From Apophysomyces variabilis (Eukaryota; Mucoromycota; Mucoromycetes; Mucorales; Mucoraceae), in contig MZZL01000408.1 of assembly GCA_002749535.1 (NCBI GenBank), positions 418,693 through 482,692 of the forward strand: DNA of 64,000 bases, in the 5' to 3' direction. Each line of letters starts with the position of its first letter. Positions within the stretch are counted from its first letter, which is position 1. The notes beneath the pieces were generated by a model, which was not told the DNA's origin, did no database searches, and saw only the letters and a program-made list of their open reading frames with translations. Positions 48,669 through 60,800 of this stretch are shown here, piece by piece. The position numbers were made by a program, and so were the translations under genes.

Positions 48669-49829
48669 CGTATATCACTAAACTTCAAGCTTTTCTTTTG
48701 CTACCTAGGAAAGTGACGAAATAGGTGTTTGTAAGCTAGTTTTCCTTCTCGAGGGAACCACCCCCTGCATCAGCCCATCACTTTTTTTTGTTTGGCGAAG
48801 GAGCCGTCGGAAGTAGAATGACAAAGCACTTACAAAAAGAATAAAGAAAGGTGAGAAAAAGGAAACGGGTTATTCGCAAGCTGGTATCGTCTTGACTTTG
48901 CAAGTAGTTTTCTCTGTTCTATATAAAAGAGAAAGTACGATGCCTGGCAAGTCAGATCGTCCTGATGCTTTGAAAGCTGAGTGTGGAGTTCAGTGAGGGA
49001 CTGCGAAAGGGTGGAATCGCCTTCGGACACAACAAGCTACTAACAAGTCACTCTCGCCGACGGGCTGCAGTAAAAAGCTACATCTTGAGAGGAACTTGGG
49101 ATGAGTGATCTATGAACAATAAAAAGGCGTCCGTAAATTGAAAGAAAAAACAATCAAAAAACACACTAGAGGCTGCTGATATTTTTCAGTTCAAGCATCC
49201 TAATGAGATTGTTGTTGTGTCAATACGCACTTGAACGATACGCAGACAAGGAAAATTATGCATGTTTTTCCTCAAATTCAAAGCCAGTGGCAGCCAGACC
49301 AAAAAAATTAAAACTCTCTACGATCCCATAACTGTTGTCTCAGATAACTGTTCTTGATTACTTATTGGACAAATAAGTGGATATCAAAGGGCAAATTGAT
49401 CGCGATGTGTGATACTAAGTGTATCATATCACACAATCGATATGCCGAGAATTCATTAGCCCATCACTTTTCCTCATCATGAACCCTATCCTCTTTGCGA
49501 ATCTTACCTACTCAACTAATACAGTATACTCCTCATTATGCCTTTTTGTTGCGTAGATGCTGCGAATAGTTCATCTGCTCAGCTGTCCTCTCGTCCATGG
49601 ATAGAAAGAAACAGAAAGAAAATAGGCAAACTTAGATTTAGATAGTAACGGTCTTAATATCACTTGGGAGAAAATGGCATTTAAAGCCAATGTAGCACAG
49701 TAAAAGCAGAGCCGATTTTTTTGCTAGCCTATCTTGCAAATTATAAATAGAGAAGCACACTTCCTTTGCAGCTTGTAAAATATAGCTGATTTGTCGATCA
49801 CACAATAGCGCCTGCCTGCCACACTCGTG
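48669..49829. other. Intergenic, nothing firm
   Basis: About 1.2 kb between transportin and the DNA polymerase. A 66-codon minus frame (48830-49030, starting MSEGDSTLSQSLTEL) begins like a helical protein but decays to low complexity; no support. Confidence 0.4.
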
Positions 49830-52151
49830 CTAGCAATTTCTCATTTCCGGTTCGAGCCAAGGCATGCCTAATTTTTCAAATGCTTCTTCTTCCGACTTTG
49901 GTATGATCCGTTGCCTGGGAACTGTATCCAATGTCATCTTTTCACTGCTAACCGACATATTTTTCTCCTACACCAACATGAATAAAATCGTTCTCTAAGA
50001 AGGTATTATGGTAGGTACTAACTTTAGCGGCATAGTCACGCAAAGATCTCTCAAACTGGCGAGAGCCTGTCCATCCAAGTACTGCGGTAACGTACTCATT
50101 AGGCCCGGCCACAATGAGATCGACCTGTCTCAGTATACCCTTTGATGGCTGAAGGAAAGCCGAGAAACACTGACAAAGTTATGAATTGTGAGCTAGAATT
50201 TTTGACTTTGTTTACGCTATGTATGTATTCCTTGCTACCTTATCTAGCCCGTCCATGACACGCTTGCGAGCACTAGGACCTGCTGCCCGCTCTGCTATGT
50301 GGTATCCCATTGTTTTACTGTTTGCATCCGAAAACCAGAGCTTATGCTGTATGTATTCTATTTTGAATCAATCCTTTTCAATGAAGAATCCTTCTGCTTC
50401 TAATCTTTTTTACCTTTTTGGACTAGTGAATCGACTAGGCGTCGTAATAACCCTTCCGTAGATCTTGTACTTGAAATGATGATGTCTAGATCACCATTTT
50501 CTTCTTTCCCGCGTCTAATGATTGGTTTTGGTTATTATTGTAAAATACACGTTCTTCCTCCACCTTTTGCTTACGTACCTGTAACCACCGACAGGGGTGA
50601 CAAACCCTTGATCGTCCAACGCAACTACTTCTCGCCGAATGATATCTACCAGTTCTTCTACGTCCTTGCGATTCATTCTATATACAACAGAGATTTAAAT
50701 CGAAGCACTTGCGGAGCAACTGCACATACGGTTGAATCAGATCTGGTAGCAGCTCGATCCCTAATCTCACAGCAGTTGACAGTTGCGCTTTATCCAGGAC
50801 TTCCTGTAATGTACGATATCCAATATCCCACCATATCTTGGCCGTGGAAGGCCCTACTCCTGTAAGCCGTATTAAAAATTTACACTCTGAGAAAATCAAG
50901 AAAAAAAAATCTATGACTGAAACTAGAGGGAAAATCTATACCAAAAACTCTATTGAAAAGTCGAAGCGTCAGGAATTTTGGGTCTGTAAGTAGGTCTTCT
51001 GCTTCGGGGATATGGCCCGTCTTCAAATACGTATCAATGAGGCCGGAAATCTTTTTGCCAATACCTATAGGTTAGTTTATATGTTAGTTGTCTCGCTTTA
51101 GACCGGAGAAGTTACCAATGATCTTCGAAGCCTCGCTGGCGGATTGTATTTTTTTTGGGTAGGCCTACCAAAAACCAATCACTCACATCAATAAACCCAG
51201 GAATTAATCGTCAAAGATAACCTTGATGGCTGCAACAGCGTGACTATAGCTCAATGCACTTTTATCTTCCAAGTTTAGCTCACGCTGTTTCTCCAACAAT
51301 TGGAGAAGCGAAACCAGATGTTGATTGTAAGGTGAGACCAACGGAGTTGGTCGAAGACATTCATATCTGGTATTGATAAATCCCGGTGCGAGTGATGTAC
51401 CTACTGTAAAATCAGAACAGCGATCGAGTTAAAATCATGCATAATCATCTACCTGCATCTGCGTACTTTTCAGTACTACGGAAGTTAAAAGGAATCGGAG
51501 TCAACATCCAACCCCCGTAAACAGATATACGTGCCTGCTCTCATCTTCTGATATATTTTCGTCCAATTCTGGGAGTTGGGTCACTGGGGCTTGATTCACT
51601 TTCTCGTTCTCTTCAAACCGTTTGTTTAGGATATCTTTTGGCTGTTGTGTATGAACTTTTCTTGTGCCAGCATCTCCCGGTTCTTTGTGGTCGCGGGCTG
51701 AAGGACCTTTCGGTATATGGATGAGATCATTGTCGAAAGGTAGCTTTCTTCGTTTGACTTCACTATAATGGAAATTGTATATCTTTTATGAGCTTCCTAT
51801 ATCCACACGAACAAAGGTAAAACTCTAACCATTTCCTTATCCACTCCGGCGCAACAACGGGTATCTACGGTATTGTTATGGTGATCCATATCGGCAACTT
51901 TGTTTCGGCATCATTTACTTTACGATTCTTCAAATACCGGCTTGCTCGTGCGGGCGCCTTGATGTTCGTGAGAACAAGATTGGCATCCTCTTGACGACTA
52001 CATATTTGGCCACCTTCGTGTTTCCTTCCCTTCAGCTTTAAGAAATAAAGTCCTAACTTTTACCATTTTTTATTATCGATTGCCTCAAGTCCAATAATGT
52101 TCGTGAATCCATTTTTGTAGGAATAATATATGCCTTCAGGTTTTGGAACAT
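49830..52151 (-). CDS. X-family DNA polymerase with BRCT domain
   Basis: DNA repair polymerase of the Pol lambda/mu/TdT/yeast Pol4 group, acting in gap filling and end joining in the nucleus. Multi-exon minus gene. The N-terminal BRCT is formed across intron 1: MFQNLKAYIIPTKMDSR, then SIIKNGGQICSRQEDAN and VLTNIKAPARASRYL. A charged Ser/Pro linker contains KRRKLPFDND. The 8-kDa domain has NLEDKSALSYSHAVAAIK. The helix-hairpin-helix thumb reads FGVGPSTAKIWWDIGYRTL then GIELLPDL. The palm has the catalytic pair in GDLDIIISS and the third Asp in RQVDLIVAG. The C-terminal tail is EEEAFEKLGMPWLEPEMRNC, stop at 49830-49832. Catalytic residues are intact. The start is the ATG at 52151, which gives a standard BRCT beginning; an earlier ATG at 52167 is out of frame. 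The subfamily (lambda or mu) is not resolved. Confidence 0.92.
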
Positions 52152-52296
52152 CTCGAAGAAATTTCATAGGGAAAAAGTAAAGAGTGATGTGTACAATTTA
52201 GGACTGCGTGGGGGAAATTATAATAAATTGAGAAACCGCCCCACAGTTTTGCATGAATGAATCGATGGCGGAAAAAAAACAGTCTTGTTCAAATTA

Positions 52297-52600
52297 CTAT
52301 GATGTTTTATTTTGAATATTTTGCGCTATTTTGAAACAAATTTTGCTTCGACGAAAGAACCAAGTTTGCGCTAAAGGATAAGACAGTATGCGTCATTAGT
52401 GAATGATTTATGTAGGCAGTACTCATTTTACTTACATGAACTTGATCCTTCAGTGGCCGCAAAATTCATTCGAGTAGCTTGAAATATAATTCATGGTTAG
52501 TAAATGGGAGTGGTATGATTGATGTCTTCTACTTACCCTCGAAGGGTATCCCAGCGCGCGGCTGGGCGTCTACGCCGCACCAAATCCATGATGGGGCGTG
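52297..52600 (-). repeat. Unknown repeated spliced locus, copy B
   Basis: Reverse-oriented relative of 16670-16930. On the minus strand a frame reads RAGIPFEATRMNFAATEGSS when an intron (about 52536-52478, GTAAGT...CAAG) is removed. A second intron (about 52435-52371, GTAAGT...TTTAG) leads to SQTWFFRRSKICFKIAQ and a stop at 52299-52297. The 5' part is Cys/Trp/Gly-rich and contains a GGGT tandem run (plus 52643-52660). No family recognised. Splice signals are better preserved than in copy A, suggesting copy B may still be expressed or younger. Confidence 0.5.
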
Positions 52601-53570
52601 AGCACAAAGGAAAAGACATCCGGGAATGTTAAGTCCGGCACATCCACCCACCCACCCACCCAGTAGAGAATGTTTTGCTTGCCTGCGCCGTTAGACTACA
52701 GAAGAATCAAAGTTAGGAGTCATGATAGCATTTTGTCTGGTTTGTTGTCTTAACGCTTTGTTGGATTTCATCTATCCGAAATCACCCAATGTTTCAGGTT
52801 GTCTTGAATGTCCGGAAGTGTATGTTGTCCTTGCTGTCAGAGACGGATGCTTGCTGCAATTGACCAGAACAGAGTGCACAATGACAAACATTTTGTAGTA
52901 TGTTGTCCAAGAGCTATTGTGTCCTGAGATTAGATGGCTGCATAATACTAACAATATTCAATCTTGTCGTACCTTGTTTCACCCAATGCTTCTCTCGAAA
53001 GATGCCTTGTGCATATGTTTTATTCATAGTTGTGTGCATTTTCTGGAAGAAATAGTGTTAATAAATGATAATTGTTGTAGTAGTAGGAAATTACCTTTCT
53101 GTTGACAGTCCAGCATGTCATTCTGTACTCTTCTGATGTCATACATGGAAGATTAATCTAGTATACTGGAATCATGCTGTTAGATAACCTTTTCATGTCT
53201 GTGCGCTTTGACTTACCAGGTACTTTTGTCCACATCAGATTGACAGAGGTATCAATAGATCACTTAATCGAAACTGCAGCAAAAGATAAAGCCAAAGAGA
53301 GGATAAAAAGGGACAACACGCCGTCTTATCAATGAAGGGACGCGTCATGTTATGACGCGTTAATGTTGGGGTAGTCGCGCGGATAGGGAAATTGTTGTCG
53401 TTAAATGTCTCAAGTTCGGTGGAACCGGACATGTCGTTCGAACAATGACTGCTAGTAGATATGGATTCGTCCAGTTGACCAGTAGTTGCTCGTACGTTGA
53501 CAAACTCATGACTCTGAAATATCAAACCTAAGGTCATCGCGATCAATAGAGTGAATCAATTTATGAAGCC
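52601..53570. other. Unassigned region upstream of repeat copy B
   Basis: Includes a minus-strand stretch around 52830-52900 reading CHCALCSGQLQQAS (a C-x-C-x2-C cluster), possibly an upstream exon of the copy B locus. A (GGGT/ACCC)n microsatellite lies at 52643-52660. Nothing firm. Confidence 0.3.
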
Positions 53571-53849
53571 ATGAGAACATTATCTGTGGCAAAATCATGT
53601 ATGGTTATTCATATGACATTGGAAATTCGATCCGTTTCCTTGAGAGCTAGGGATAGGTACGAGGTATTTCTTTTTGGGGTAAACGTAGCAAATGGTGCCG
53701 ATTGCTTGATAAGATGCAGCTTGAGACAACAAGTGTACAACTTTATTACTCTAAAGTATATGGACTCGTTTCCTAAGTTGCACAGTGAAGATTATGTTAA
53801 CAGAGAATCGAAATGGCATGCATATGCACGAAAGAGTCAAGAAGGCTAA
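53571..53849 (+). CDS. Possible small protein, unrecognised
   Basis: 92-codon frame starting MRTLSVAKSCMVIHM. No domain, signal or intron evidence. Ends 127 bp before the next candidate frame on the same strand. May be spurious. Confidence 0.2.
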   Translation: MRTLSVAKSCMVIHMTLEIRSVSLRARDRYEVFLFGVNVANGADCLIRCSLRQQVYNFITLKYMDSFPKLHSEDYVNRESKWHAYARKSQEG

Positions 53850-53975
53850 TACTAAAATTTAATGAAGACCTTATGACTTTTCATAGAAAGCCTAATGAAA
53901 TATAAGCTTTTTTTTCCAATTGGATCATAGCAAGTCATTGACAAATATACGTTGCTAACTTTAAACTATAGTAAA

Positions 53976-54335
53976 ATGGAGCAAAAAGACTATCTATCTT
54001 TGGACAACATGCAGCAACATAGGAACCGCAAATATTTCATAGATAAACATGCCGATGAACCCGGACTGTCACATGAGCTGTCCGTGCTGCACCAGGTCCA
54101 TGAGCGGGCTTTCCTTGTGCGTCGTGCAAATCCCAAAAGGGATTCGATTATCCGCAAAGCAATCGACTCCAACCATGTTATCGTTTTCAAAACAATCCAG
54201 CCATACTGCTACTCTTCCATTGAACAAGTCCTTCACACTAGCAAACGGAAAGAAGGAAAATACTACCTTATTATAGCGGAATATATAACTGTCAAAGGGA
54301 CTTTGCCGTCTTCATCGTTTGAGGTTTGCAAGTAA
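53976..54335 (+). CDS. Small protein of unknown function
   Basis: 119-residue frame from ATG 53976, beginning MEQKDYLSLDNMQQHRNRKY and continuing with mixed, globular-looking composition (KAIDSNHVIVFKTIQPYCYS, then GKYYLIIAEYITVKGTL). Composition is protein-like but no family is recognised. A GTAAGT-like signal follows the last Lys codon (AAGTAAGTC, 54330-54338), so the frame could continue through an intron rather than stop at TAA. Confidence 0.4.
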   Translation: MEQKDYLSLDNMQQHRNRKYFIDKHADEPGLSHELSVLHQVHERAFLVRRANPKRDSIIRKAIDSNHVIVFKTIQPYCYSSIEQVLHTSKRKEGKYYLIIAEYITVKGTLPSSSFEVCK

Positions 54336-54822
54336 GTCTCGCTGGGTTACAGGTGATCATACATAGCCCATTCAGTAAAACAAAGAAACCGTTAGGCAGA
54401 CAGTCCAGTTTTTGTAGCTTTGAGTGTAAAGGACTGTATGTAATTTGTTATTTGTTTTTGCTCGTTGGCGCCAGTCTATATGGTGTTTACATCGCGCCAT
54501 AGAGCCACCTCATCATGAATAACAAATGGCTTTCACAGAAATTGATGTATAAAAAGACGAAGCGTACCGTTCTTCTTCGTTCCTTAAGCTATAGAACATA
54601 AGAGCTTATTGGCACCATCAATGAGCATTGATGCACTTGGAGTTTACGTATCATATCTATATACATGTCCATGGGAAGATAACCTTTCTGTTTGTAACTC
54701 TACACGCGTTGAAAGTCAGACTGTTTACTGGTGGGACAAAGCGACAGTAACCCGTTTTCAACTCTTTTTCTTTTTTCCACTTTCCCTTTCTCTATTTTCT
54801 TTTACTTTTTTTTACGTGCCTT
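54336..54822. other. Intergenic, putative promoter of the methyltransferase fusion
   Basis: About 490 bp, ending in a long pyrimidine-rich CT/T tract (54765-54815) directly before the start codon, like the tract before aconitase. Confidence 0.4.
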
Positions 54823-57800
54823 ATGTCTGACAACCCGTTCGGTTGGCAGTTGCCGACATCTATGTCAGGTAAAAAGATAGAAGCGTCAAAGATGGGAAGT
54901 TGAAACGCGTCAATTTGGTGCTGACCTTCCGCTGCTTTTTATGACAAAGCTAATCAAGGCAATCTATCTTTTACCCAAGATCCATGGTCAGCAGCTTATT
55001 ACTATTCTCAGGTACTGATACAAAAGGACCCTTTACTTACTGCATTGTTTAAATTAAAAAAACACTGACGCTCGACGTTTCAAAATCAGACCTACTACGA
55101 CCCAGCATCAGGTCAATATTATTATGCTCCTGCCTATTATGCGCCTCCCCCACCGCCTCCTCCTCCTCCTCCTCCTCCACCATTAGAATCGCCCGTAACC
55201 GAGCAACAGCACCCGCCGTCAGGGACACCAGTGTCGTCCTCACCGTCTTCACCGACAACGGCGACACGGCCAGCATCTGGTGGTACAAGATCCGACCTAC
55301 CCGAAAATGACAACGCCGATGCAATGAATAAACCGAGAAAGTTTGGTCAATTCATGGGAAAATTGCTGCTCCAAAGCAATACAACTAAGAACAAAAACGC
55401 ATTACCGAAACCCGCTAGAAAAGAGTTGATTCAACCAAGTTTGGAGAGTTCTTACCCCGATTATTTCCGTGTGCAGAAACCAAGATCTCTCGAGAGGTTG
55501 AAAATGACATTCAAATTCGCGTCACGAGAGGGAAAATGTGAAGTGGAAAAAAGGGAGGAAGAAAAAGAGCATATTGACAGTTCCTTGGTCATCAATGAAA
55601 CTTGTAAGGACATCAAGTATCGGACTACTCAGGGTAGAAGAACCCGCTGGGATGTCAAACCGAAGAGTGATGAGGATATTGGCCACGTTAAACCTATAGA
55701 ATCTATCGATGTGGAAAATTACAGCCCAGTAGACAAAAGTTCGCCTGATAATAAAAGTAAAGAGGAAAAAGGCACACACGATGAAGAGCGAGATATTGAT
55801 GATGCTGCCTCGGATGATTCACTTCAGTCTGACGACGATGTTCTCGGCCCATGGATTGAGCTTGGCCTGCTCAACCCGGAAAGCAGCACGTCTATACCAT
55901 CCGACAAAGAATTCAAAAGCAAAGAGAAAGAAAACGAAGAGGTCAGTTGGTGCAATGCTTGCGACGCATTGCATGCTAATGTGGATCGAGAACCGTTTGA
56001 AACGATTCAGCAATGTTCATCTTGTGCCCTTGTATGGAAGAAACAAGCGGAGGATCTTCTTAAGAATATCAGCGGTCGCTACCACTGTGAACAACAAAAG
56101 CAAAGACGAAAGACAGTTAAGAAAAAGAAGAAAGAGCTCAAGAAATTACCCAGAGCAGCAAATAACGTCCAGCCCCCGACTAAATCCAGAAATAAGATCC
56201 CACCTTCCAAATCTCGTAAGGTGTATAGAGCACAATCAACAGAACAGAAGAGAGTAGAGCCTACCAAAACAGAAAAAGAAGAGGAACAAGCGTTTTACAC
56301 TACCGGTGCATTCATGACTCGCAAGACAGCTAAACAACTGGCCGATCCTGAGTTCGGCTTCCGCCCGAATCCCTACGGCTTCAAGCATCGCCAAAAGGTC
56401 GAAGTTTTGAATATTAATGGACATTGGTACCATGGCGTATTGACGATGATGCGCGGCGGAAAAGTCAAAGTGAGTTATACAGATTGGGATGATCAAGAAG
56501 AATGGATCATTATGGGAAGCCGCCGATTGAGAATCATGTCCGATGAAGAAAATGATACGCTTCCTGCAGATATAGGTTCAAACAAAGGAGGTAAGATCGA
56601 TTTGTGCTTCTCCACCTATCGTCTAATATTTATGAGTGCCTTATAGAAGACGACGAAGACGACAATGAAAAGATCTTGGAGGAGGAGGAGGAAGAAGAAG
56701 ATGAAGATGTGGAGGATCCATTATGGAAATCCATCCTCACTAAACCATCATCGAAAGGAGCAGATGACTATGTTAGTTCCACACTAGACACAGACCCAAC
56801 ACAGATATTTAACGACAACGAAGTCTTCATGACAAGACGCATGGCAAGAGAGCTGACAGACGAATATGGGTTTAAACCGAATTCGTTTGGCTACCGTCAC
56901 AATCGCGCTGTGGCAGTGGCAGCCCGTACACTCAAAGACCCATACATTGGTTATCTGCGAGAAATGCGAGGAAATAAACTACGCGTATGGTACCCGAATT
57001 TGAGACAGTCAGAATGGTTGGTTGCTGGTAGTCGTCGATTGCGGGTGTTGACAGAGGAAGAAGAGACTGCATTACGAAATAAAATCAATATTTCTATCGA
57101 AGACGAGGAACATAAAGAACAAGAACAAGAGAAGCGGGCTCCTGCAAAGGAGAAACAGAAAGAACCGGAAAGACAACCATCAGAAGTACCTGAACCGCCA
57201 AAGACAGAACCAAAGAAGCAGGCTCAAAGGCGTGGCAGACCTCGTAAACAAGCGGATTCCCACCCAAGCCCTGAGGAAACTAAGGAGGAGAAAACCAAGG
57301 AAACCGATCCTATTGGCACCGAGTTTTTGACCACTGGTGCGTTTGCAACGCGTCGTGCTATGCGTCAACTTAGTGACGAACACGGATTTGTTCCGAATCC
57401 ATACGGTTATACGTACAATCAGTCTGTGGAAGTTCTAAATACACGTTCTGGTAAAAACAAATTTTGGGAACGTGCACGATTGGTAGCCATGCGACCAGGA
57501 CAAGTATGCATACGTTACGAGGGCTGGAGCGAAGCCTATGATGAATGGATGATGGTGGGCAGCCGTCGTATCAGACCCATAGAACAAGACGATTCGAGAA
57601 CGACAGCAACGACAGAAAGACCATCATCTTTGACAGAAACACCAGCCAGTGTCAAAGGAACAGTCAGAAATGCTCTCTTGATAACCGAAGCCAACCCAGA
57701 ATTGGCAGACGCACAAAAGAAGAAAAGGCAAAGGGTTGTTCTAGGACCGGAGGATTACCAGAAATTAGGGCTACTAGTAAGCCTGGAAGAGGATCAGGTG

Positions 57801-60800
57801 AAAAAGAAAGGTCGTGGCAGACCAAGGAAACTTCCGATAGAAAAAGCAGAAACACAAGTACAGAGCCAACCTATAGAGAGCGAGACTGAAGACCCACAGG
57901 GACTGGAGGATGACGAAGAGTTTGAAATTAGCACGCGACGAAAAAGAGCAAAAACTAAAAAAGCCCGCGTCAAGTCAAAGACGAAAGGTCAGGGTCGGCA
58001 GAAAAGCATGGCGACTACTCTACTCAAAACAACGGCAACAGCCATTCAAACGGCAAAGCCTTTTGTCAAAACGACCTTTTCAGCACGTAAACATGTGCCA
58101 TCGGACGATCATGGCTTTGGAGCAAACGTTTATGGTTATGACTATATGCAACACGTCCAAGTCCTTCATCTGGATAAGAAATGGTACGAAGGACGATTGG
58201 TATCTATGGACAAGACGCATGTGCGCGTCCATTACTGTGGTTGGCCAGACACATTCGATGAACATGTCACTGTTGGTAGCCGGAGACTGCAGGTGATAGA
58301 AAATGACCATGAGGTGGAATGTGTCCAACCGGACTATAGACAAGAATATGAAGAAAAACTGCAAGAACTTCAGGATAATCCACCAGAAGAGGAGATCAAG
58401 GCGGTTGAAGCTTCCAGCTTGATCAAACGCAATCGACGTACAGTGGCTGAACATGATCCAGAAGTCGAATATCACAAAGAGCCCACAGAGGATACTGAAG
58501 TGGAAGGTAAATAATGGCACATGTAGAGAAGAAGGAAATGGTTATGCACCGTTTACTCATTGCTCTACTGCCATTGACGTTATCAGAAATCAATGAATGG
58601 AAGGTCTACTGTAATCAATGCAATGTGATCATCAAACAATTCCGTTACTATTGTACTTACTGTGAAACACCTTCTGAAGGACATGATTATCAAAGCTTTG
58701 AATTGTGTTTGCGGTAAATAGGCAAAAGGTACTTTATAGTCAGCTCTAAAGCTGGAAATGTTTGTTTGTAGATGCTTTGACCAAAATTTCCCTTTCTGGC
58801 ACCAGCATCCTCGCTCCAGTTTTGCTGTGCAGGCTGTAATTGATGCAGAACTCGGACCGATGCCGATCAAAGGAGAACTTGTGACGGTCTGGGAAGAGGA
58901 TGTGATCGACACCGTTCCTGTTGGCGCAGGAACAGGTGAAGGAGAGGATCAGGATAACCCTGAGCTTGCTACTGTCGAAGCCAGCCAAATCTTTTCTGGT
59001 GCCATGGAAGCAGACCAAGGATACAAGTATTTGAAACGATGGCAGCGTCGTAAGGTCTGTGCGTTCTGCAACGACGATGACGACACATCAGCCGAGTTGG
59101 GCAAGTTCATCGGCCCTTTTGTGATCGCCACGTTTAATAAGAATGGAGTGGAAAAGAAACGATCTTTTTGGGCTCATTATGCCTGTGCAAAATATTCGCC
59201 CGAAGTGTTCTGTACACCTGAAGGCAAATGGTACAACGTGACATTAGCTCTACGGCGTGGCCGTGGCATGGTAAGAGAAAACAAGCTAATAGGGTCTAAA
59301 ACAAAATACCCATCTTGTCTATCTTCTGTCATAGCGATGCCATGTTTGCAAAGAAAAGGGTGCGACCATTGGATGCTTCGATTCCAAGTGTTCCAAAAGC
59401 TTTCATTTGCCGTGCGCCCAGAAACCGATCAGCTATTTCCGCAATGGCGTTATTTTCTGGTGTCCCACGCATGAAGCTTATTACAACAAGAAAGGTAAAG
59501 CAAAGAGAAAGTTTAAACCATCTTTGGCATTAACTTTCTGGTCATTCGCTGCCTCCTGTTTAGATACCTACGTCAATATCTTTAATTGTGACGGATGCAG
59601 TAAAAGACTGGAAGATGAGTCATGGTTTACTTGTCTTCAATGTGCAGCCAGCTACTTTTCTTCTTTCGATTTATGTGCTGAGGTAATCCTTTGTTTTCTG
59701 TTAATTCTTGGCTATCACTTAACCTATGACTCGCATTTAGTGTTTCGAAAAATTTCCTGAAGACCATGCTCATGATCAGGAGCAGTTTGAAGAGACATGT
59801 AAGATCTGTGCTTGGATGGTCTGTTGTTGTTAAATTTGCATGTCCATAGCCTTTGCCATTTTGAAAGAAATGGAAGCTCAAAAAGCTACTGAAGCGGCCC
59901 GGTTGAAGGAGGAGTCGAGAGCAGCTAGTAAGGATTTAGAACAGGGAGCTTTTATTCGTAGCTAACATCACGAATGCCGCCTAGATGCAAGGAAGAAATC
60001 CCTGTTCCCTAAGAAACGACGGCGCCGTGCTACAGATGGACCTGAGCCAGTGAGCTGCTGCTATTGTGGTACGCAGGATGCTGAACATTGGCGAAAAGGG
60101 TATGATGGGGGAGTCCTTATGTGTCAACGATGCTTTGAATTGGCGCTACTGGTGGATAACGATGGAAAGACCACCACGGATCTTCCATTGGTCGTGGCCA
60201 GCCAAGAAGAACCCAATCAATATGTGACATCGATCGAAGATTACACACATAAACCTTATCTTACGCGTGATGCTCTGTCAGAGACCAAATTCAGTGATTC
60301 GGCTACGGGACCGCGATTGACAACCTATGAACCACAGCCTCATCAATTGTTCTCTCTTATTTTTGACTCAACCTACTTCGACATTCCGGGCCGTGCGCCC
60401 CGATGGGCTACTCATTCAGGAACCGATTATCACGGTAAGTTTACGGGATAGACTAAAAAAACAGGAAAGGTGTTACTGGGATATCAGAGACTCACTCAGG
60501 CCAAATGTCTTGCACCTTTTCTTCGTCTTACCCCAAGGAACTTGGCTACCACAAACGGTCCGCAGGTAAATGTGATGGAAAAATCATTCAGCCATCTTAT
60601 TCATCAATTCCCCAACCTTTTTTTTTTATATTCAGGGCGATCCTCAAATACACCAATAAAGATGAGCGCGTACTTTCCAACTTTTTGGGTAGAGGTAAGG
60701 TAAAAAGGAAAGGATAGATTTGTAAAAGAATACTGCTTATTTTTCCTACCAAATCGTTGCTTCTACAGGAACTGACGCGATTGAATGTTTTCTATTACAA

